A DNA stretch of 64,000 bases, taken from Claveliimonas monacensis (GTDB lineage Bacteria > Bacillota > Clostridia > Lachnospirales > Lachnospiraceae). The position numbers were made by a program, and so were the translations under genes. Shown here in pieces: positions 58,664 through 64,000 of this stretch (positions are counted from its first letter, which is position 1; the number at the start of each line of letters is the position of its first letter). Under the pieces are notes generated by a model, which saw only the letters and a list, made by a program, of their open reading frames with translations, was not told where the DNA came from and ran no database searches. The stretch spans positions 37,161 through 101,160 of the forward strand of contig NZ_JADCKL010000008.1 in NCBI RefSeq assembly GCF_014982975.1, given 5' to 3'.

Positions 58664-59592
58664 AGAAGATCGCAACAAGAGAAAGCTACGGTAATGCTTT
58701 AGTAGAATTAGGAAAGAAACATGGGGATGTCGTTGTTCTGGACGCTGACCTGGCAAACGCTACAAAGACAGGCACATTCAAGAAAGAATTTCCGGAGCGT
58801 CACATTGACTGCGGTATCGCTGAGAGCAACATGATGGGCGTGGCGGCAGGTATCGCTACCACAGGCAAGGTTCCCTTTGCCAGCTCTTTTGCCATGTTTG
58901 CGGCTGGCCGCGCTTTTGAGCAGGTCCGCAACTCCATCGGCTATCCCAAGCTGAACGTAAAGATCGGAGCTACACATGCAGGTATCTCTGTAGGTGAGGA
59001 CGGTGCTACCCACCAGTGCAACGAGGATATCGCTCTTATGAGAACGATCCCGGGCATGGTAGTCATCAACCCCTCCGACGATGTGGAAGCGAAAGCGGCA
59101 GTGGAGGCAGCTTACGAGCACCAGGGACCTGTATACCTGCGCTTCGGCAGACTGGCTGTGCCGGTAATCAATGACAATCCGGATTATAAATTTGAGCTTG
59201 GAAAAGCTGTGACACTGCGGGAAGGAACAGATGTGACCATCATCGCTACAGGCCTTCCTGTATCCGAGTCCCTGGCGGCAGCTGAGAAGCTGGCGGCAGA
59301 CGGCATCAGCGCGGAGGTCATCAATATCCACACCATCAAACCTCTTGACGAGGAGGCTGTGATCAAGGCGGCAGCCAAGACAGGAAAGATCGTGACAGTG
59401 GAGGAACACTCCATCATCGGCGGTCTGGGAAGCGCTGTCTGCGACGTAGTGGCGGAGAAAGCACCTGCAAAAGTGATGAAGATCGGTATTAACGATACGT
59501 TCGGAGAGTCCGGTCCGGCTGTCGAGCTGGTCAAGAAATACGGCCTGGACAGCGAAAGCATTTACACAAAAGTAAAAGAGTTCCTGAAATAA
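58651..59592 (+). CDS. Transketolase, C-terminal (Pyr and C-domain) subunit
   Basis: ATG at 58651 overlaps the N-terminal subunit gene, consistent with coupled translation. The 313-residue protein has the pyrimidine-binding domain (RHIDCGIAESNMMGVAAGIATTG, with the catalytic Glu), the segment ATHAGISVGEDGATHQ and the C-terminal domain TVEEHSIIGGLGSAV. Together the two halves form a functional transketolase. Confidence 0.95.
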   Translation: MSDVKKIATRESYGNALVELGKKHGDVVVLDADLANATKTGTFKKEFPERHIDCGIAESNMMGVAAGIATTGKVPFASSFAMFAAGRAFEQVRNSIGYPKLNVKIGATHAGISVGEDGATHQCNEDIALMRTIPGMVVINPSDDVEAKAAVEAAYEHQGPVYLRFGRLAVPVINDNPDYKFELGKAVTLREGTDVTIIATGLPVSESLAAAEKLAADGISAEVINIHTIKPLDEEAVIKAAAKTGKIVTVEEHSIIGGLGSAVCDVVAEKAPAKVMKIGINDTFGESGPAVELVKKYGLDSESIYTKVKEFLK

Positions 59593-59614
59593 GAGGACAG
59601 GATATACAGAAGAG

Positions 59615-59642
59615 GAGCTGGCTTTTTGGCCGGCTCTTTTTC
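59615..59642 (+). terminator. Terminator after the transketolase operon
   Basis: GAGCTGGC (59615-59622) pairs with GCCGGCTC (59629-59636), one pair G-U, then TTTTTCT. Confidence 0.8.
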
Positions 59643-59757
59643 TATATATAGACACAGAGAAAAAGAGAAACAGTCCGAAAACGTCGAAGGCGGAGGGAAA
59701 ATAACGTAAATTTCCATGGACAGGCTCCACTAAATGCTAAAATGCGCAAAAACCGTG

Positions 59758-59766
59758 TGCTATGAT
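59758..59766 (+). promoter_or_regulatory. Extended -10 of the LysM gene
   Basis: TGC followed by TATGAT (59761-59766). No clear -35 was found. The start at 59797 follows GAGGTGAG. Confidence 0.5.
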
Positions 59767-59796
59767 AAGCAAAAATATTCAGTGAGGTGAGAGTAT

Positions 59797-60876
59797 ATGG
59801 AAAGAAAATTTCCCAAAAATGTCAGGCAGGTAGGAAATGTTTCGGATATTCCAAAGATTTATTTGGAAGACTACGTGGATACCTACCTCGATCAGTTGAG
59901 GTCGCGGGCCAAGGAAGAGCCCACAGGCGCGCTGCTGCTGGGGGAGAATGCAGTGGTGGAAGGACTGGAATGTGTCTATATAACCGGAGCGGTTCGGATC
60001 GAAGAGGTGTCGGAGGAAAATGGCGAAATCTGTATCAGCGACCCGGCCAGGGAGGCGGCTCTCAGAGAGTGTGCAGAGTATTTCCCCGGCAGGGATGTAG
60101 TTGGGTGGGCTCTGGCCGCGCCCGGCAGACCCCTTGTGCTCAGCGGCAGTATGGTGCAGATCCACGAGCAGCTGGGCCTGAAGAAAAACAGTATTTTTAT
60201 TATGAAGCATCCCGAGGAGGATGAGGAGATTTATTTTGCATATAAATTTCACGAGCTGATGCAGATGGGCGGATATTACATATTTTATGAAAAAAATCCG
60301 GATATGCAGAATTATATGATCAATACACGCAAACAGATCGGCGTTACACCCAGTGAAGTGGTTGAGGATCGAGCTGCAAAGAATTTTCGTTCTGCAGTAA
60401 AGGAAAAACTCGAGGCGCAGGAGCAGAGGAGCAATTCCCACCTTGTATACCTGACGAGTGTTCTGCTGGTAGTCGTTGTGCTGGCCATCGGTATCTCAGC
60501 CATGAATAATTATGACAAAATGAACTCCGTACAGTCCTCCATAGAGACCCTCTCGAAATCTGTACAGGGAAGCAGTGAAAACACAGTGACTGCCGAAGAA
60601 GATGCCGCAGCAGATCAGCAGGAGGAACAGCCGGACGGCGCAGCCGCCTCTGATGTCAGCGCAGGCGCCGGGGATGTGCAGACCGGGGAGAGCGGGATGT
60701 CCATCCAGGAGGGGGAGAGCGGAGAGGAATACTATACAGTACAGAGAGGTGACACGCTGGATAAGATCAGCCTGAAACTTTACGGGACCACAGATGAGGC
60801 GGAGGCTATCTGCAAAATGAACGGCCTCACAGACGGGAACCTGATCTTTATAGGCCAGAAACTGCTGCTCCCCTGA
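59797..60876 (+). CDS. LysM protein with cytoplasmic degenerate MPN-like domain
   Basis: ATG at 59797 after GAGGTGAG. The 359-residue protein has an N-terminal cytoplasmic domain (about 18-175) that resembles an MPN/JAMM fold: IYLEDYVDTYLDQL, GALLLGE, VVGWALAAPGRPLVLSG, then IHEQLG and IYFAYKF. The JAMM metal site would be HxHP plus Asp; here it reads LAAP and the Asp is absent, so it is likely inactive. One membrane helix (about 225-245), an acidic linker and a C-terminal LysM (about 310-359, YYTVQRGDTLDKISLKLYG) follow; LysM binds peptidoglycan. It may transmit a wall signal inward. The MPN assignment is by motif resemblance only. Confidence 0.7.
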   Translation: MERKFPKNVRQVGNVSDIPKIYLEDYVDTYLDQLRSRAKEEPTGALLLGENAVVEGLECVYITGAVRIEEVSEENGEICISDPAREAALRECAEYFPGRDVVGWALAAPGRPLVLSGSMVQIHEQLGLKKNSIFIMKHPEEDEEIYFAYKFHELMQMGGYYIFYEKNPDMQNYMINTRKQIGVTPSEVVEDRAAKNFRSAVKEKLEAQEQRSNSHLVYLTSVLLVVVVLAIGISAMNNYDKMNSVQSSIETLSKSVQGSSENTVTAEEDAAADQQEEQPDGAAASDVSAGAGDVQTGESGMSIQEGESGEEYYTVQRGDTLDKISLKLYGTTDEAEAICKMNGLTDGNLIFIGQKLLLP

Positions 60877-60944
60877 TGCCCGGCTAAAAGCGGCTTGTGC
60901 CGGGGCGGAAAGGGCCGGCGGAGTCCCCTCCTATGGATTGTCAC

Positions 60945-60972
60945 TTGAGAACTGGGGAAGGTGTGTTATAAT
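60945..60972 (+). promoter_or_regulatory. Promoter of the DUF5711 gene
   Basis: TTGAGA (60945-60950), 16 bases, TATAAT (60967-60972). Confidence 0.65.
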
Positions 60973-61015
60973 AACCACATGGACAGCAAACCATAGAAGA
61001 AAATGAGGTTGATGT

Positions 61016-62254
61016 ATGAGGCAAAAGATAAGAGACAGATTTCGCATCCTGAGGGGCAGAGAGCAGGATCCCGGACAGCAGCCGGGAGAGCTGGAACATG
61101 ATCCCACCATGCAGGAGCTGGATGCGCAGGTGAAGGACTACAGAAAAAGGACCCGACGGCGGATGATCATCGCAGCTGCGGCTGTGGTCCTGGTTCTGGT
61201 GGGGGTGTTTTTGGTGATCAATCTCCAGACCTACACTTCCGTGAGGATCATAGATGTATACGAGGCAGAAGACGCCGGAAACAGCAGTTACCGGGAATTC
61301 GGGGACGGAGTGCTCAAGTACAGCCGGGACGGCATTGTCCTGATGGACAGGAAAGGGGAGGAGGTGTGGAACCAGTCTTATCAGATGCAGAATCCGATGG
61401 TTTCCGCATTCGGAGATGCCGCGGTTGTGGCGGATAAAGGCGGGAACAGCATGATCGTGGTAGATCAGGAGGGGGTGAAAGGTGAGATCGAGACCACGCT
61501 TCCCATAGAAAAAGTGGCAGTGTCCTCCCAGGGGATTGTGGCGGCAGTACTGCACGGGGATGGTGACCCCCAGATCGTCTGCTATGACGCGGCGGGGAAT
61601 ATCCTTGCAGAGCTGGACACCACAGTGACCGGAAACGGCTATCCGCTGGATATCAGTCTCTCGGAGAATGGACAGCTTCTCCTGGTATCTTACATGACCG
61701 TGCAAAACGGCCGTACAGTTTCCAATATTTATTATTACAATTTTGGTGAGGCGGGAGCTCAGGCAGAGAACTATGAGGTGCTGACAGATACATATGAAGA
61801 TGTGATAGCGCCCACTGCTTTTTTTATGGATGGGGATACATCCGCCGTAGTGGGAAATGACAGAGTGCTGATCTACCGGGGGCAGGATACACCCTCCCTT
61901 CAGAATACCATTGAGCTGGATAAGCAGATTAAAAGTGCTTTCTACAGTCCTTCTTATATAGGACTGGTGCTGAAGAATGAGGGGGAGGCAGGATATGAGC
62001 TGCGCCTTTATAATAAGAGCGGTAGCATGGTCATGTCGGAGAAATTTACCGGAGACTACTCGAATGTGAAGATATGCGGCATGCAGGTCATCATGTACGG
62101 CGGGACGCAGTGCAGTGTGTTCACCCGGGCCGGCGTTCACAAGTTTGAAGGGGAGATGGATGAGGCGATCCTGGAAATGTTCCCTGTTTTTGGAGTCAAT
62201 AAATACATAGTGATGAATGCAAACGGGATGGAAGTCGTCCGGTTTGTAAAATAA
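61016..62254 (+). CDS. Membrane-anchored DUF5711-like beta-propeller protein
   Basis: ATG at 61016 (GAGG upstream). The 412-residue protein has a basic cytoplasmic N-terminus (1-45), one membrane helix (about 48-68, MIIAAAAVVLVLVGVFLVI) and an extracytoplasmic domain of repeating beta strands (GVLKYSRDGIVLMDRKGEE, VVADKGGNSMIVVDQEG, LSENGQLLLVSYM) typical of DUF5711, probably a propeller. Function unknown. It lies 9 bases before the CvpA-family gene, so they form an operon. Confidence 0.8.
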   Translation: MRQKIRDRFRILRGREQDPGQQPGELEHDPTMQELDAQVKDYRKRTRRRMIIAAAAVVLVLVGVFLVINLQTYTSVRIIDVYEAEDAGNSSYREFGDGVLKYSRDGIVLMDRKGEEVWNQSYQMQNPMVSAFGDAAVVADKGGNSMIVVDQEGVKGEIETTLPIEKVAVSSQGIVAAVLHGDGDPQIVCYDAAGNILAELDTTVTGNGYPLDISLSENGQLLLVSYMTVQNGRTVSNIYYYNFGEAGAQAENYEVLTDTYEDVIAPTAFFMDGDTSAVVGNDRVLIYRGQDTPSLQNTIELDKQIKSAFYSPSYIGLVLKNEGEAGYELRLYNKSGSMVMSEKFTGDYSNVKICGMQVIMYGGTQCSVFTRAGVHKFEGEMDEAILEMFPVFGVNKYIVMNANGMEVVRFVK

Positions 62255-62263
62255 GGAGAAAAT

Positions 62264-63187
62264 ATGAATTGGGTGATCATAACTACAGGGTTGATTTTCC
62301 TCATATGCGTAATCGTAGGCCTATACAGAGGAGCGGTCAAGATCGCGGTTTCCCTGGTGGCCACAGTCGTTACATTTATTCTGGTGTTTTTCCTGACGCC
62401 CTACGTCAGCCAGGGGATTATGTCAGTTACACCGCTGGATGAGATGATCGAAAGTCAGGCAGAGCAGTCTATCATAGGGATGGCGTCCTCTGTCCTCCAG
62501 GGAGAAGGAGATGAAGGCGAGACAGGGCTCACGGTGGAAAACGTGCGGCGGGTCCTGGGGTCTGCCGGCATCACAGAAGCCCAGCTGAACGCGGTGGGCA
62601 TCACAGTGGAAGATATTGTAAATGGAAATGTTACCAGCGATGAGCTGGCGCAGTATGGCATATCCAGCAGCCTTCTGGACGGATTGCAGGGGGACGACGG
62701 AGATGCGGAGAGCGTGCTGGAAGGTGTGGAGATCCCGCGGGATACCCAGATCGCGGCGATAGAGGGGGCGGATATACCAGGCGTGTTCAAAGCACTTCTT
62801 CTAAATAACAATAACAGCGAGATGTATGATGAACTGGGGGCAGAGAACTTTATAGAATATATCTCGGCTTACGCGGCAAGGCTGATCATCAATATTCTTG
62901 CTTTTATCCTGACGTTTGTGATCATAACGGTGGTGATGAGGGCTATCATCTTCGCGTTGGATATTGTGGCAAATCTTCCGGTGCTTGGCTTTTTCAATCG
63001 TCTTGGCGGGGCGCTGCTTGGGGCAGCAGGCGGACTGATCATTGTGTGGATCCTCTTTATGATCATTACGATGCTGTATACCACTTCCTTTGGGCGGGAG
63101 GCTTACGACGTGATCCAGGGAAATGATATTCTCCGGGTGATCTATGAATACAACCCTGTCCTGAAGATGGCGGTCTCCTTTAAATAA
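62264..63187 (+). CDS. CvpA-family membrane protein
   Basis: ATG at 62264 after AAGGAGAAA. The 307-residue protein has CvpA features: N-terminal helices (WVIITTGLIFLICVIVGLYRG, VSLVATVVTFILVFFL), a long extracytoplasmic insertion (about 70-200, acidic), and C-terminal helices (ILAFILTFVIITVVMRAI and NRLGGALLGAAGGLIIVWI). E. coli CvpA is tied to colicin V production and envelope stress; the Gram-positive role is unclear. Followed by a terminator and an rRNA operon. Confidence 0.85.
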   Translation: MNWVIITTGLIFLICVIVGLYRGAVKIAVSLVATVVTFILVFFLTPYVSQGIMSVTPLDEMIESQAEQSIIGMASSVLQGEGDEGETGLTVENVRRVLGSAGITEAQLNAVGITVEDIVNGNVTSDELAQYGISSSLLDGLQGDDGDAESVLEGVEIPRDTQIAAIEGADIPGVFKALLLNNNNSEMYDELGAENFIEYISAYAARLIINILAFILTFVIITVVMRAIIFALDIVANLPVLGFFNRLGGALLGAAGGLIIVWILFMIITMLYTTSFGREAYDVIQGNDILRVIYEYNPVLKMAVSFK

Positions 63188-63229
63188 AAAGCCTGAACAT
63201 AAATAAAATCAAAAAAATGAAAAAAAGCA

Positions 63230-63258
63230 TTGACAGTATGCAAGTATGATGATATTAT
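63230..63258 (+). promoter_or_regulatory. rRNA-type promoter P1
   Basis: TTGACA (63230-63235), 17 bases, TATTAT (63253-63258). The start near 63265 falls inside the left arm of the next terminator. Confidence 0.7.
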
Positions 63259-63259
63259 A

Positions 63260-63291
63260 AAAATCCACCACGCAAGAGGGTGGATTTTTTG
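63260..63291 (+). terminator. Terminator between cvpA and the rRNA promoter P2
   Basis: AAAATCCACC (63260-63269) pairs with GGTGGATTTT (63279-63288) then TT. It can stop cvpA transcripts and also any transcript from P1. Confidence 0.85.
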
Positions 63292-63379
63292 CCGGATAAG
63301 AGCAGCGCGGGAGCGTGGTTTAGCAACATCCGCAAAAAAATGTCTTTCAAAAAGAAAGAAAAAACCTGAAAAAAGTTGT
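63292..63379. other. Spacer between the terminator and promoter P2
   Basis: About 90 AT-rich bases with no gene; T- and A-runs precede the -35 of P2, which could act as an UP-like element. Nothing else recognised. Confidence 0.4.
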
Positions 63380-63408
63380 TGACAAATCGGAAGCGACATG
63401 ATAAGATA
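63380..63408 (+). promoter_or_regulatory. rRNA operon promoter P2
   Basis: TTGACA (63380-63385), 17 bases, TAAGAT (63403-63408). A leader of about 180 nt follows, including GATAACTGAACA, resembling the antitermination leader of clostridial rrn operons. Confidence 0.8.
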
Positions 63409-63596
63409 CAGAAGTTGTCGCTGAGATGCGAAAACAAAACAAAGAACCTTGATAACTGAACAATAGACAACGACCCTGAAAATTTCTAAGAGAAATATTC
63501 AGAACGGAAATCAGATCGAGCGAAAGCGAAGATCTGATGCCAACAGTAAATAACGGGATAGGAAAGCTAGTAGTTTTCCTGACCGAGAGAGAACTT

Positions 63597-64000
<404 letters not shown>

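Overview
The window looks like a stretch of chromosome from an anaerobic gut Firmicute of the family Lachnospiraceae (Clostridium cluster XIVa type). The clues are the 5' part of a 16S rRNA gene at the right edge, a large Gram-positive-type SRP RNA, strong Shine-Dalgarno sequences, sigma-A promoters, a split transketolase, a glgC/glgD pair and several proteins of families common in Lachnospiraceae (DUF6128-like, DUF1002, DUF5711, acidic low-complexity proteins). I see no prophage, insertion sequence, CRISPR array or tRNA gene. One decayed gene fragment is at about 33.05 kb.

Layout, left to right. 0-4.5 kb: a three-gene ABC exporter operon in which one FtsX-type permease is fused to an N-terminal MerR DNA-binding domain. 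4.9-11.25 kb: the complete F1Fo ATP synthase operon atpBEFHAGDC behind a near-consensus promoter, followed by a cluster of hairpins with a duplicated terminator-like element. 11.5-17.2 kb: a YgjP-type metallopeptidase, a phosphopantetheinyl transferase, an HTH/acidic protein, dgt, a DUF6128-like protein and tadA, then the SRP RNA gene on the minus strand. 17.6-23.3 kb: an aconitase-family hydratase with a palindrome between its promoter hexamers, an ECF sigma factor with a membrane beta-propeller partner, and bioY with a BirA operator. 23.45-24.21 kb: a promoter and terminator enclose about 730 nt with no long ORF but many stems, one of 17 bp kept intact by G-U pairs. This is a candidate large structured RNA and the most interesting item in the window.

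24.3-32.2 kb: a 1039-residue TPR/acidic/P-loop protein, glgB, trmB, a thioredoxin-like protein and a secreted DUF1002 protein. 32.4-44.1 kb: a small membrane protein, a class II UvrA on the minus strand, an SDR, brnQ overlapping a two-component system, its ABC exporter and a WYL regulator. 44.2-47.3 kb: a 33-residue small protein and an ABC importer of the TrpXYZ type. 47.3-51.9 kb: glgD-glgC, a Gate-domain membrane protein and map. 52.1-59.6 kb: phosphofructokinase, dnaX-ybaB-recR with a LacI-type regulator, then transaldolase and split transketolase. 59.8-64 kb: a LysM protein with a degenerate MPN-like domain, a DUF5711 protein, a CvpA protein, and the tandem promoters and start of an rRNA operon.

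Read together, the region covers energy coupling (ATP synthase), glycogen synthesis (glgB, glgC, glgD), sugar-phosphate interconversion (pfk, transaldolase, transketolase), nucleotide and tRNA housekeeping (dgt, tadA, trmB), replication and repair (dnaX, ybaB, recR) and several envelope-stress or detoxification modules. All coordinates, stems and motifs were read by eye. Family assignments come from recognised motifs and were not checked by database search.
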